Origin: Mogibacterium sp.
GTDB lineage: Bacteria; Bacillota; Clostridia; Peptostreptococcales; Anaerovoracaceae
Direction of reading: 5' to 3'
Assembly (NCBI GenBank): GCA_017434025.1
Contig: JAFRGC010000036.1
Location: 1-64,000, forward strand
DNA length: 64,000 bases
A model generated the notes under the pieces. The model did not search any database and had not been told where the DNA came from. It saw only the letters and a list, made by a program, of their open reading frames with translations. The position numbers and the translations under genes are program-made. Position 1 is the stretch's first letter, and every line of letters starts with the position of its first letter. Shown one piece after another: positions 54,188-62,997 of this stretch.

Positions 54188-55138
54188 CTATTTCTCTCTT
54201 GCGAAATACTTCATCAGCAGGATGTCCGGATGGTAGCTTTCTTTGGCACGGCGCAGCCCCTCGATGCCCATGTCCTCTTCACGATTGAAGAACTGGATGC
54301 TCGGCAGCTCAGCGTGCACGAGTCTTGCGAACTCGCGGTTGACCATCGCATACGCGCCATCGACGCCCGGCAGAGCTTTCTCGAAATGCACGTCGAAGAC
54401 CTCGTTGTCCAGTTTGGTCCCGGCAGTGAAAGCAACCGGCTCGCCATTCTGGTACAGCAGCCCTCCGATGAATCCGAGCGCTTCATAGTTCTCGAACATC
54501 TCCTCGATCGCAGTCGCTTCAGCCGCGAGCTCCGGATCGTTCTTCTCTCTGTAGAACTCCGCCACGAAAGCGCGCGCCTCCTCGATCGAAGAGCTCTTGT
54601 ACTCGCGTTCCCCGTCTGCAGCGTCCGGATGACAGCCTGATGTCACACATCCGCACGAGTCCGCAGCGATTTTGTGGAACTCCCACGCACCGTTGCGCTC
54701 AAAATGCTTGATGTGATTGCGCTTGGACGAGAGGTGGCGGCCCGGCAGATTGCAGAGTTTGTCGGTGGAATAGACGTAGTCCGCGTTGTCACGGTCCTCA
54801 CTGATCTCAAAGTGCCCGCCATAAAGCGGCAGGAACTCGTCAAGTGTCTTCTGCGTGAGGCCCCTGAGCATCAGCTTTCTGCCCTTCTCGTGCGCTTCCT
54901 GCAGCAGCAGCTCGATCGACGGACGGACATCGCCGTCCCCCTTCGGATACGCGTAAACATTCCACTGCGGCATGCCGACCAGCAGGCGCGGTCCGCAGAA
55001 AGCGATCAGCGGCGTATACGCCTTTCTCCATATAAACAGATTGGCAAAACCATAGTCCGCACCGTGACAACCGCTCGCGCAGATCTTATCCTCGATCGCC
55101 GGTTTGTCGCTAAGTTCAACTTCCTTCCAGTTGATCAT
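54188..55138 (-). CDS. DUF2156 (LPG synthase-like) domain protein
   Basis: A 316-aa protein with a double GNAT-like fold of the DUF2156 family, related to the catalytic domain of phosphatidylglycerol lysyltransferases and Fem enzymes (LFIWRKAY, DYVYSTDKLCNLPGRHLSSKRNHIKHF, FNREEDMGIEGLRRAKESYHPDILL). There is no membrane domain. It may transfer aminoacyl or acyl groups; the acceptor is unknown. GGAGG lies before the ATG. Co-directional with the GNAT gene. Confidence 0.82.
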   Translation of the reverse strand: MINWKEVELSDKPAIEDKICASGCHGADYGFANLFIWRKAYTPLIAFCGPRLLVGMPQWNVYAYPKGDGDVRPSIELLLQEAHEKGRKLMLRGLTQKTLDEFLPLYGGHFEISEDRDNADYVYSTDKLCNLPGRHLSSKRNHIKHFERNGAWEFHKIAADSCGCVTSGCHPDAADGEREYKSSSIEEARAFVAEFYREKNDPELAAEATAIEEMFENYEALGFIGGLLYQNGEPVAFTAGTKLDNEVFDVHFEKALPGVDGAYAMVNREFARLVHAELPSIQFFNREEDMGIEGLRRAKESYHPDILLMKYFAREK

Positions 55139-55192
55139 AAATCCTCCATTAAGTCCGGTTCCGTTTCTTCCAACACCCTCAGATGCAAATAA

Positions 55193-55828
55193 TTACAGCA
55201 TGTCAGCTGCAGCTGTGCCGCCTGCAACCTTACCTGCGTCTTCGAGTTCTTCATCCAGAACTTCTCCCGCTTCAGCGGCTTCCTCAGCTTCAGCAGTTTC
55301 CTCTGCTGGTTCAGCGGCTTCGACGACTTCTTCGACTTCTTCTGCAGCTTCCTCGACTGCCTCAACTTCTTCTACAGCAGCTTCCTCGACTGCGGCTGCT
55401 TCAACGACCTCAGCATTCTCATCAGCTGCTTCAGCAGACTCCTCTGCAGCTTCCTCTGCCTTGTCGAATTCGACGATGTCCTTCGCATCAGCCGCAGCTG
55501 CAGCAGCACTTGCGTCTTTCGGCAGCTTCTTCGCAGCCTTCTCCTCAGCGAGCTCCTCGTCAGTCTTCCAGTTATTCGGGTCAAGCTTGCGGACTGCGTC
55601 ATAGATGAGTCCTGCCATGAATATCATGATCGCATTGACCAATGTGCCGAATCCGTTCTGGAAGATGTATGTCACATACTCAGTGAATGTTCCGGTCATG
55701 CCATACTGTGCGTAGTACTCATCGATAGTGCGGATCGTGCTGACAGCAGTGACGCAGAAATATACTACTATCAGAGCTGCAATAACGTAACATGCAATTG
55801 TAATTGGGGATCTTCTGAATTTCTTCAT
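55193..55828 (-). CDS. Membrane protein with Ala/Glu-rich tail
   Basis: A 211-aa protein. Two TM helices (about residues 9-30 and 58-76) flank a short loop with IDEYYAQYGMTGTFTEY. The remaining ~120 residues are nearly all Ala, Glu, Val and Asp (for example VEEAAVEEVEAVEEA), strongly acidic and predicted helical or disordered. The tail is repetitive at DNA level (GAAGC-type triplets), so length may vary between strains. No recognised family. Confidence 0.7.
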   Translation of the reverse strand: MKKFRRSPITIACYVIAALIVVYFCVTAVSTIRTIDEYYAQYGMTGTFTEYVTYIFQNGFGTLVNAIMIFMAGLIYDAVRKLDPNNWKTDEELAEEKAAKKLPKDASAAAAAADAKDIVEFDKAEEAAEESAEAADENAEVVEAAAVEEAAVEEVEAVEEAAEEVEEVVEAAEPAEETAEAEEAAEAGEVLDEELEDAGKVAGGTAAADML

Positions 55829-55857
55829 CTGTAATTAACCTTCCTTCAATATATTAT

Positions 55858-56595
55858 CTAAAGTCTCCAGTCGACCGGCTCTACGCCGTTGTCTTCCAGG
55901 AAGTAATTTGTTCTCGAGAAATAGCGTCCGCCGAAGAATCCGCGGTACGCGGACAGCGGACTCGGATGCGGCGCCTGAATGATCAGGTGGCGCCGCTCCG
56001 GACCTGAGCTCACTTGAGCCTTCAGGATGAGCTCGCGCTTCGCTCCGGCATTTGCGCCCCAGAGGATGAATACCATCGGCTGCTCCCTCATAGCCAGGAG
56101 CTCGATCACCCTATCGGTGAACTGTTCCCATCCATGACCCCGGTGGGAACCCGCCTGGTGGGCGCGGACGGTCAGGACAGTATTGAGCAGCAGGACACCG
56201 TGCCGCGCCCAAGGCCCGAGCACAGCATTCTCAGCCCAGTGCGCAGAGCTCGGGCCACCGCTCTCGCGGCCCTGCTCCTGCCCGTATCTTATCCCCAGAT
56301 CTGACTCCAGCTCTTTGAGTATATTGACCAGCGACGGTGGCATCACCATATCCGCCGGCACACTGAAAGCCAGCCCCTGAGCCTGTCCTGGCTCATGGTA
56401 CGGATCCTGGCCCAGTATCACCGCCCGGACATCCGCGTAAGGCGTGAGCCTCAGCGCGTTGAAGATATCATCTGCCGGCGGGTATACCGTGCCTTCCCTG
56501 TATTCCCTAGCAAGAAACGAGCGCAGCTTTGTGTAATATGGCTTGTCCCATTCACCAGCAAGACGCTCGTCCCAGTCGTTACCTATTATTACCAT
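55858..56595 (-). CDS. ung: Uracil-DNA glycosylase (family 1)
   Basis: A 245-aa base-excision enzyme. The water-activating motif is VILGQDPYHEPGQAQGLAFSV, uracil recognition is VFILWGANA, and the leucine loop is APHPSPLSAYRGFFGG. Length is normal. It lies 7 nt after the small lipoprotein gene. Confidence 0.95.
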   Translation of the reverse strand: MVIIGNDWDERLAGEWDKPYYTKLRSFLAREYREGTVYPPADDIFNALRLTPYADVRAVILGQDPYHEPGQAQGLAFSVPADMVMPPSLVNILKELESDLGIRYGQEQGRESGGPSSAHWAENAVLGPWARHGVLLLNTVLTVRAHQAGSHRGHGWEQFTDRVIELLAMREQPMVFILWGANAGAKRELILKAQVSSGPERRHLIIQAPHPSPLSAYRGFFGGRYFSRTNYFLEDNGVEPVDWRL

Positions 56596-56602
56596 CTATG
56601 TG

Positions 56603-56980
56603 TTATTTGCTCAGTTTGTACTGTGCTCCCTGAGGGTCGGTGAGGTGCATCATGCCCTCTTCATCGATACTTCCGGTCAGCACCTGATCTTCTCCATACT
56701 TGATCGTCAGCGTACCGTCTTCCGCTTCAGTCCATGTTCCTTCTTCTTCAACATCGAGGAACGTGACTTTGCACACGCCGCTCTTCTGCAGCTTGATCGA
56801 TCCTACGACACTCATTCCGAGGTTGTTCGCGTCATCCTCTGTCATCACGACCTCGCCGGCAGTTACTTCATCTATCGTCCAGAAACCTATCGCCGGACTC
56901 CCGCTGCACGCCGTGAACAAACAAGCTGCGACGCTCAGGATCATGATCAGACTTATTAAAACAGCAATCTTCTTCCTCAT
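56603..56980 (-). CDS. Small lipoprotein, function unknown
   Basis: A 125-aa predicted lipoprotein. The signal peptide runs to a lipobox CLFTACSG (C25). The mature part is a small beta-rich domain with repeated turns (GSIKLQKSGVCKVTF, EEGTWTEAEDGTLTI, GSIDEEGMMHLTD), similar in style to lipocalin-like or DUF4923-type copies of simple beta modules. It lies 7 nt before ung and 19 nt after the PAP2 gene. Confidence 0.7.
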   Translation of the reverse strand: MRKKIAVLISLIMILSVAACLFTACSGSPAIGFWTIDEVTAGEVVMTEDDANNLGMSVVGSIKLQKSGVCKVTFLDVEEEGTWTEAEDGTLTIKYGEDQVLTGSIDEEGMMHLTDPQGAQYKLSK

Positions 56981-56999
56981 ACAGAACCTTTCCTTCTAC

Positions 57000-57680
57000 C
57001 TAGTCCCTAACACCATTCCCGCCGATAATACCACGGGAACCTTCGATTTTTTTGATGATATAGTGAACAATCGTCGCGCAGATCATTCCCAGCAGCAGTC
57101 CGCAGATCACATCTGACGGATAGTGCATGCCGAGATACAGTCTTGAGATCCCGATCAGGACCGACAGCACGACCAGTGCGATACTCACTTTATGTATTGT
57201 GTGCGGATCCGCACCTGCGCTTCTCCAGCCGAGGCACGGAACACTGTCATATTCCCTCCGCACTCTGACTGCGCCGGTCTCTTCATTGCGGATGCGGATC
57301 TTAGCCGGTAAAGTGCTGATAAACATCGCCCATGCCGGTCCCATCGAATTTGCAGAGTGTCCACTCGGGAACGACGCGTCACCAGGCGGCGGCAGGAATG
57401 CCCGGACTTCCTCAAAAGTGACCCATGGCCTTGTCCTGTTGACGAGCGGCTTGAGGCACAGATTGCAGCAGATGAATGTCAACAGCAGCGACAATGAACA
57501 TATGATGCCCAGCCTGCGTGTCTTAGGATACAGCAGCATGAGCAGGCACAGAGCGATCCAGAAAACTCCGCTCTCCCCGAACATCGTGATGAATTTCATG
57601 ATCGGAGTAAGCCAATCGGCATTCAGCGTGTGCTGGATGCCGATCAGAATGTTACCGTCAATAAGTGTAAATCCGTCCAT
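57000..57680 (-). CDS. PAP2-family membrane phosphatase
   Basis: A 226-aa phosphatidic-acid-phosphatase-2 protein with five or six TM helices. Motif 1 is KPLVNRTRPW, motif 2 PSGHSANSMG, motif 3 SRLYLGMHYPSDVICG, with all catalytic residues present. An insertion between motifs 2 and 3 (charged, RIRNEETGAVRVRREYD) makes it slightly longer than the BcrC core. It may recycle undecaprenyl pyrophosphate or dephosphorylate lipids. Confidence 0.9.
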   Translation of the reverse strand: MDGFTLIDGNILIGIQHTLNADWLTPIMKFITMFGESGVFWIALCLLMLLYPKTRRLGIICSLSLLLTFICCNLCLKPLVNRTRPWVTFEEVRAFLPPPGDASFPSGHSANSMGPAWAMFISTLPAKIRIRNEETGAVRVRREYDSVPCLGWRSAGADPHTIHKVSIALVVLSVLIGISRLYLGMHYPSDVICGLLLGMICATIVHYIIKKIEGSRGIIGGNGVRD

Positions 57681-57728
57681 TCATATCCTCTGATTGCCGG
57701 GCCGGTGCGGTGGATCCGTTCCTCCGCT

Positions 57729-58898
57729 CTATCTGCACATGCCCTCCGGGTAATTTACATATACTTTAGGGATCCTCAGATCGAAGCAGCATGTGATCTC
57801 GTAGTTGATCGTTCCGTTGATCGCTGCCAGATCGTCTGCGCTGATCTCCTGATCTCCCTGTTTGCCCAGGATGACAACTTCGTCGCCGAGTTTGACATCA
57901 GGAACTTTGCTGACATCGACCATGCACTGGTCCATGCAGATGTTGCCGACGACAGGGCACTTGATGCCTCCGACGAGGACGCTGATCTTGCCGCTGTTGA
58001 GTCTCGAATAACCATCCGCGTAGCCGAGTCCGATCGTAGCGATCTTGGTCTCTTCAGCAGATGATGTGAACTTGCGTCCGTAGCTGACCGATGTGCCGGC
58101 CGGTACGGTCTTGAGGTTCACGATCTCGGCTTTGACCGTCATGACAGGCCAGAGGTCGAGAACTTTGTTCTTGAGGTAGCCGGATGGAGCCAGTCCGTAG
58201 AGGATGATTCCTGGGCGGCATGCGTCGAAGTGGATCTCCGGATATACCATGATGGAAGCTGAGTTCGCGCAGATCTTCTTAGGATTGAAGCCTGCCGCAT
58301 TGATCTTCTCTATGAACGCCTTGTAGTTAGCGATCTGCATTCCGGTGTATTCTCTCTGCTCCTCGTCAGCTGTCGAGAAGTGTGTGATGACGCCGGCGAC
58401 CTCGATACCAGGAAGCTCTGAGAACTTCTTGTACTGCTCTACTGCGTAGTCGCGCTCTTCTTCAGTGAATACTCTGAAACCGACTCTGCCCATTCCTGTG
58501 TCGAGACCGAAAAGTACTCTCGCCGGTTCAGCACCCTGAGCCATGACCTCATCGCTCAGTGCTTTGACATAATCATAGTGCATGACTCCCGGGATCAGGT
58601 CGTACTCGATCACAGTATCCACGCATTCTATCGGTGTCAGCCCGAGAATCACGATGTTGCCCTCAATGCCGTCCTCGCGGAGATTGATGGCTTCTTCAAG
58701 AGTTGCTACTGCAAAACTATCTACACCGTTATACTGAAGGACTTTGGCGCACTCAGTAGCTCCATGCCCGTATCCGTTAGCCTTGATGACACCTATCATC
58801 TTAGGGCATTTCATCTGGCGCTTGATTTCCTTAACATTGTGGTCGAAAGCCGACATATCGATCTCAGCCCAGACCTGTCTTAAAGTCTCCTTATACAT
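57729..58898 (-). CDS. alr: Alanine racemase
   Basis: A 389-aa PLP enzyme providing D-alanine for peptidoglycan. The N-terminal barrel has the PLP lysine in MIGVIKANGYGHGA. The C-terminal beta domain has the catalytic tyrosine near AGTSVSYGRKF and the QCMVDVSKVPDV stretch. AAGGAG precedes the ATG. It lies downstream of the transglutaminase-like gene's terminator and so has its own promoter. Confidence 0.95.
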   Translation of the reverse strand: MYKETLRQVWAEIDMSAFDHNVKEIKRQMKCPKMIGVIKANGYGHGATECAKVLQYNGVDSFAVATLEEAINLREDGIEGNIVILGLTPIECVDTVIEYDLIPGVMHYDYVKALSDEVMAQGAEPARVLFGLDTGMGRVGFRVFTEEERDYAVEQYKKFSELPGIEVAGVITHFSTADEEQREYTGMQIANYKAFIEKINAAGFNPKKICANSASIMVYPEIHFDACRPGIILYGLAPSGYLKNKVLDLWPVMTVKAEIVNLKTVPAGTSVSYGRKFTSSAEETKIATIGLGYADGYSRLNSGKISVLVGGIKCPVVGNICMDQCMVDVSKVPDVKLGDEVVILGKQGDQEISADDLAAINGTINYEITCCFDLRIPKVYVNYPEGMCR

Positions 58899-58948
58899 AC
58901 CTATTCTCCTTACATATGATCAAATAACACCCGGTTAATTGACAGCGC

Positions 58949-58980
58949 AAAACTGATCAGGACCTCTCTGTCCTCATCAG
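58949..58980 (-). terminator. Terminator of the transglutaminase-like lipoprotein gene
   Basis: CTGATCAGGAC (58953-58963) pairs with GTCCTCATCAG (58970-58980) with one mismatch. On the minus strand TTTTGCG follows. It lies between the lipoprotein gene and alr. Confidence 0.75.
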
Positions 58981-59033
58981 ATTACGTATTCATTGTACTC
59001 CTGCTACCTCAAGATAGCAAGGAATCACCCAAG

Positions 59034-59963
59034 TCAGGCAGAAGGATACTTCTGCATAAAGTCGTCTGTCAGGAATTCTTCACTCCGCTTATGTTCACGG
59101 TCGAAGTAGCTGCCGGTTCTCAGATAGTATTCTCTGGACATACCGCTCGTGTCCCATGTCGCATCCAGTCCATAATACAGGCCGTCGAGGCAGACGATAT
59201 TCCACACATGTTTATCCTCCGGCTCTCCGGGCTGCGCGGCTTTACCACATATAACGCGGTTGTCTATACCGGCCTCAAGAAGGAGCCTGTACAGGGCGAC
59301 AGAATACCCCTGGCAGTTCGCTTTGCCCTCTATGAGAGCCGCGTAGGCCGTACGCATCAGCGTGTACTCTTCATCTCCGAAATGTTCATCATCATATACT
59401 ACATTGGAGCAGACATAGTCATAGATCCTGCGGATCTTCTCCTCTGTACCAAGCCCGTCAAGATCCAGGCTGTCTATGATCTCACGGACCTTATCATCAA
59501 CCTGCTTTTCCTGATCCGCGCTCGAATAGAAATTGATATCGTAGCTGATCAGCAGGCCCGGCGATCCCTTGAAAGAATTCGTCTCCCAGGACACATACCA
59601 CTTGTCGAGCTGGTAGTCCAGGTAGTCCCCTTCTGCAGGCTGCCCGGTATGCTCCAGCGCGTCAAAGACAAGACGGTGCATCATTTCCTTGCACTCGTCA
59701 TGCTCCGTTGTATCCGTTAACAGGAAAAGGTTGACTGACGGGTCTCGTTCCCGCATGCAATCTCTCAGGACATCCACAGCCTCTGATTCTGATCTGCAGA
59801 GCGTGACTTCGGCTCCGTCGATCGTAGCAACAGCATATTCACTGTCGACCGGCATCAGATTTGCAGCTGACGCCAAACCATCAGTGCATGCCGTAAGCAG
59901 CACCGCCGCCGATAATACCATCGCTAGACCGATCTTCAGACGTTTCATAGCCGGCTTTGTCAT
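59034..59963 (-). CDS. Transglutaminase-like lipoprotein
   Basis: A 309-aa exported protein. The signal peptide ends VLLTACTDG (lipobox C26). The C-terminal half is a transglutaminase/protease-like domain with the triad in GKANCQGYSVALYRLL (Cys), DKHVWNIVCLDG (His) and YYGLDATWD (Asp). The N-terminal ~130 residues (MPVDSEYAVATIDGAEV onward) are a separate domain. It is probably a surface peptidase or cross-linking enzyme. A second ATG 15 nt in is possible. Flanked by its own terminator. Confidence 0.85.
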   Translation of the reverse strand: MTKPAMKRLKIGLAMVLSAAVLLTACTDGLASAANLMPVDSEYAVATIDGAEVTLCRSESEAVDVLRDCMRERDPSVNLFLLTDTTEHDECKEMMHRLVFDALEHTGQPAEGDYLDYQLDKWYVSWETNSFKGSPGLLISYDINFYSSADQEKQVDDKVREIIDSLDLDGLGTEEKIRRIYDYVCSNVVYDDEHFGDEEYTLMRTAYAALIEGKANCQGYSVALYRLLLEAGIDNRVICGKAAQPGEPEDKHVWNIVCLDGLYYGLDATWDTSGMSREYYLRTGSYFDREHKRSEEFLTDDFMQKYPSA

Positions 59964-60058
59964 AGAGTTCCCTTCTTCACGGATATATCCAAACGCATTC
60001 TATCATAACATCCAGCAAAAACATACATTCAAAATTGGCGTCCGACGGCCCGTTTCAC

Positions 60059-60087
60059 TTGATATCTCTTTCCATGTATGTTATGAT
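60059..60087 (+). promoter_or_regulatory. Promoter of tRNA-Arg
   Basis: -35 TTGATA (60059-60064), 17-nt spacer, -10 TATGAT (60082-60087). The tRNA begins about 24 nt after the expected start of transcription. Confidence 0.75.
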
Positions 60088-60117
60088 TCTTGAGCGCAAA
60101 TAAATACGCATCGATAA

Positions 60118-60193
60118 GTCTCTGTAGCTCAGGGGATAGAGCAACGGTTTCCTAAACCGTGTGCCGGAGGTTCGAATCCTCTCAGGGACACCA
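60118..60193 (+). tRNA. tRNA-Arg (anticodon CCT)
   Basis: A 76-nt cloverleaf. The acceptor GTCTCTG pairs with CAGGGAC (one G-U), with encoded CCA. The D arm is GCTC/GAGC, the anticodon stem ACGGT/ACCGT with loop TTCCTAA (anticodon CCT, codon AGG), and the T arm is GGAGG/CCTCT with TTCGAAT. It has its own promoter and terminator. Confidence 0.93.
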
Positions 60194-60200
60194 GACAGAA

Positions 60201-60227
60201 ATGGCAGGCCAATGGCCTGTCATTTTT
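60201..60227 (+). terminator. Terminator after tRNA-Arg overlapping the TIR gene end
   Basis: ATGGCAGGCC (60201-60210) pairs with GGCCTGTCAT (60214-60223) and is followed by TTTT. The 3' arm contains the stop codon of the convergent 919-aa gene. Confidence 0.85.
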
Positions 60228-62979
60228 GTTCCAGGATCTCTTTCAGTTTCCTCTGCAGCTGTTCCATCGTGATCGGTTTGAGCAGATATCCTCTGGCTCC
60301 CATCCGCACGCCTTCCTCCAGTTTGTCCTGTGCTGCCCGGTCTCCTACGAGCAGGAACGCAGGCCCGGATCTGGAGTGATGGAGTTCCGATTTCAGATCA
60401 TTCATCAGCTGAGTTGAGTACGACTTGATCTCCAGTACTACAATATCTGGCTCGATCTCGGAGCACTGCCTGCTCCAGTCCATGCTCAGCGGTACCATCA
60501 AGGCCCTGAATCCGTCCATCGGCATATGTCCCAGTTTCCAGTCACGCTCCGGTTCTGAATCATCGCAGATCATGACCCAAGGCAGCTTCTTCTCCGGGAA
60601 CATTTCATACAGGCGGTTCAGCCGGTTCCTGAGGGCTTCCCTCCTGACTCTGTAATCCAGATTGCCCATGATGTTCCAGAGCTGTTGGCGCATATCAAAC
60701 ACTTCTTCCAGCATGCGGATGTCTGTCTTGTCATCATCCTGATAGCCTGCCTCGTTCTCGAGACGGTTCGCGAGCCGCTCCAGATATTCAGGATTACGCG
60801 TATCTTCGTACAGTTTGGCCAGATTTTCTCTCATCTGCCGGAAGAACTCTGCCGCCTCCTCCTTATGACCGGTATTATACAGAAGTATGAATAGATCATA
60901 TTGCGCGTTGGTCCTTGTTTCTCTGGCCTGTGCGCCGTCCGGATCCTCTTCCGGAGTCTCAAGGCAGTCGCGGTAACACCGGATCGCGCTGGTCCGGTCT
61001 CCCAGCCAGTCATAGAAATCGCCAAGCTCACTGTACAGCCCGTTCAGCCTCAGGCCGTTCTCTCTTGCTTCTTCTAATTCCTCTTTCAGAAGCTCGATCG
61101 CTCTCAGGCAGTACTCTTTGGCCTTTTCTTTCTTGCCGGTCCGGTTGTATTGACGCATCAGAGTGTCGTATGTGCTGATCAGCGAGCGCCTTCCGGCAGG
61201 CGTTTTCTGTTTTGTATAGGCAGTCTCGGCAAATTCTCTTGCTTTCTCGTAAGCCTCTGCCGCCTCATCAGCTCTGTGCAGGTTATGCAATATGTCGCCT
61301 TCCTCATTCCACAGAGCTGTCATATCCTTGCTGAGGCTGTCCCTGTACTCTTCGGTCTGCAGCTCCATCAGCGGTTCCCTGGCAGCCCGGTAAGCCGCAA
61401 GCGCTTCCTCCCAGTCCTGCCGTTTTCCGTATATGGATGCCTGATACCGACAGGCAATATACAGATCGCAGCGGGCGGAATCCGTCGGATCCTCTTCCAG
61501 AAGGCTGCGGAATATCTCGATTGCCTGTCCGCAGTATTTCACGCCTTTCCAAGTCTCCCCGACTCCCGAGCCGACTTCTCCCAGTTTGCTCAGACACACC
61601 GCCAGATCGTGACGGCTTCCCGGCAGCTTGCGCTCGGCCGCTTCTTCCATCCAGGTCTTCTGATCATAGATGCAGGCATAGAGTTCCGCGACTCTCCTCG
61701 CCCGGTGCAGCCTGTTCCCCAGGATGTTCTGTTCCTTGCACAGGGCCTGCAGATTCTCATCACTTCTGTTTTTCCGGTACCGTTCCTCCAGACTGTGGCA
61801 CAGTTCCTTCTGCCAGTCAGCTGCCTTATTGACTGACCGCGGAACACCTTTGCCGGTGTTGTACATGGACGAGAGCTTGCGCATCGCCTCTTCCAGACCT
61901 GCTTCAGCCGCTTCTGTGATCATCGCGACGCCCTTCTCGAGATCGACTTCCATGTTGATCCCGTCGAGGTAGGCGAGTCCGATCAGGAAGGTGTGCTGCA
62001 TGTCACCCGTTCCGGTCCGCGTTCCCGTCTTAAGGGCAAGCCGCTGCATCTGTTTGGCCAGCGCATCATCCCAGTGCGGGCTGCCGTCTCCGTCCGCGCT
62101 CTCAGGTATCCCCTGATAACGCTTCGTGAGTTCGGCTTTCTCATCGGCGCTCAATTCTTTCATGATGACCGGGAAGATCCTCTTGCCCGCGTCTCTCGCT
62201 GCCGGATACTCGTGGTACATGACAAAATTAGGGTCCTCGAGCAGATTCGGCGTGACGACCATCGTGAAGAGGTCGCTCTCGTCGAGCGCTTTGTTGATTC
62301 CTTTATTAAAATCTTCTCCCGGTACGAGAAACTCATCGTACCAGAACGCGATGTCGCGGTACCGCGGGTTCCGGTGGATCATCCGCATCAGTTCCCTTGC
62401 GTACTCACGGTCCTTCTTGCGGTAGCTGAGGAAGACCAGCGCGTCAAAAGCGTCTCTCACCTTCTGCGCGGTCTCGTCGCTGACGATGACTTCCGAGAGA
62501 AACGATGAGAGTTTCTGCGGGAACGGGATCGCCGTCGGATCCGGATCATCCGGAACGAGGAATTGAAGATCCCCGAATTTCTTCTGATACCGTTTGGCCG
62601 GATCCGCTTCCATCATCAGTGGGAGGACCGGGATGCCGTGCCCCAGCGCATACGGAATGATGCTGTCCATCGCGGGGTTCGGTTCCGCCAGGAATTTCTT
62701 CGTGACTACCGCAACGACGAGCTGCATATCGCCGAGAACTTCGGCAATGCGCTCCTCACTGACTTTGTGACGCTGTTCGCCAGGCGGGATCTGTGCTCCG
62801 GACTGCTCGACATCAAAGTAGTACACGATGCAGTCCTGCTGATCCTGCAGCAGTTTAATGATATGATCGAGATGCTCCGACTGTTCGTCCGGGTGCGCTG
62901 TGATGAAAAATCTCGGTTTGCTGTTGAGATTATCCGCTTTTCCGGTCTGTGAACGGAGCTGGTCAGTCATTCTGTTCAT
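60220..62979 (-). CDS. Tandem TIR / Sel1-TPR / degenerate receiver protein
   Basis: A 919-aa protein with no signal peptide or membrane segment. Residues about 22-165 form a diverged TIR-like domain without the catalytic glutamate. Residues 179-280 are a canonical TIR domain (ALVFLSYRKKDREYARELM) with E257 in FVMYHEYPAA placed like the NADase glutamate of SARM1. Sel1-like repeats (about 325-390) lead to TPR-like helices (to about 780). Residues 802-919 form a receiver fold with acidic pair D806/D807 and K901 in YLLKP, but the phospho-acceptor position is Glu (E850, PDIVVLEIK). It lies 18 nt after the S66 peptidase gene. NAD cleavage in stress or phage defence is inferred only. Confidence 0.75.
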   Translation of the reverse strand: MNRMTDQLRSQTGKADNLNSKPRFFITAHPDEQSEHLDHIIKLLQDQQDCIVYYFDVEQSGAQIPPGEQRHKVSEERIAEVLGDMQLVVAVVTKKFLAEPNPAMDSIIPYALGHGIPVLPLMMEADPAKRYQKKFGDLQFLVPDDPDPTAIPFPQKLSSFLSEVIVSDETAQKVRDAFDALVFLSYRKKDREYARELMRMIHRNPRYRDIAFWYDEFLVPGEDFNKGINKALDESDLFTMVVTPNLLEDPNFVMYHEYPAARDAGKRIFPVIMKELSADEKAELTKRYQGIPESADGDGSPHWDDALAKQMQRLALKTGTRTGTGDMQHTFLIGLAYLDGINMEVDLEKGVAMITEAAEAGLEEAMRKLSSMYNTGKGVPRSVNKAADWQKELCHSLEERYRKNRSDENLQALCKEQNILGNRLHRARRVAELYACIYDQKTWMEEAAERKLPGSRHDLAVCLSKLGEVGSGVGETWKGVKYCGQAIEIFRSLLEEDPTDSARCDLYIACRYQASIYGKRQDWEEALAAYRAAREPLMELQTEEYRDSLSKDMTALWNEEGDILHNLHRADEAAEAYEKAREFAETAYTKQKTPAGRRSLISTYDTLMRQYNRTGKKEKAKEYCLRAIELLKEELEEARENGLRLNGLYSELGDFYDWLGDRTSAIRCYRDCLETPEEDPDGAQARETRTNAQYDLFILLYNTGHKEEAAEFFRQMRENLAKLYEDTRNPEYLERLANRLENEAGYQDDDKTDIRMLEEVFDMRQQLWNIMGNLDYRVRREALRNRLNRLYEMFPEKKLPWVMICDDSEPERDWKLGHMPMDGFRALMVPLSMDWSRQCSEIEPDIVVLEIKSYSTQLMNDLKSELHHSRSGPAFLLVGDRAAQDKLEEGVRMGARGYLLKPITMEQLQRKLKEILEQK

Positions 62980-62997
62980 AGGTCTCCCCCGCTGATC

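Noticed and set aside
55104..55604. Serine-rich plus-strand frame resembling a surface repeat protein
   Set aside because: Its Ser/Ala repeats are the reverse complement of the Ala/Glu codons of the real minus-strand gene, and it has no signal peptide or ribosome binding site.
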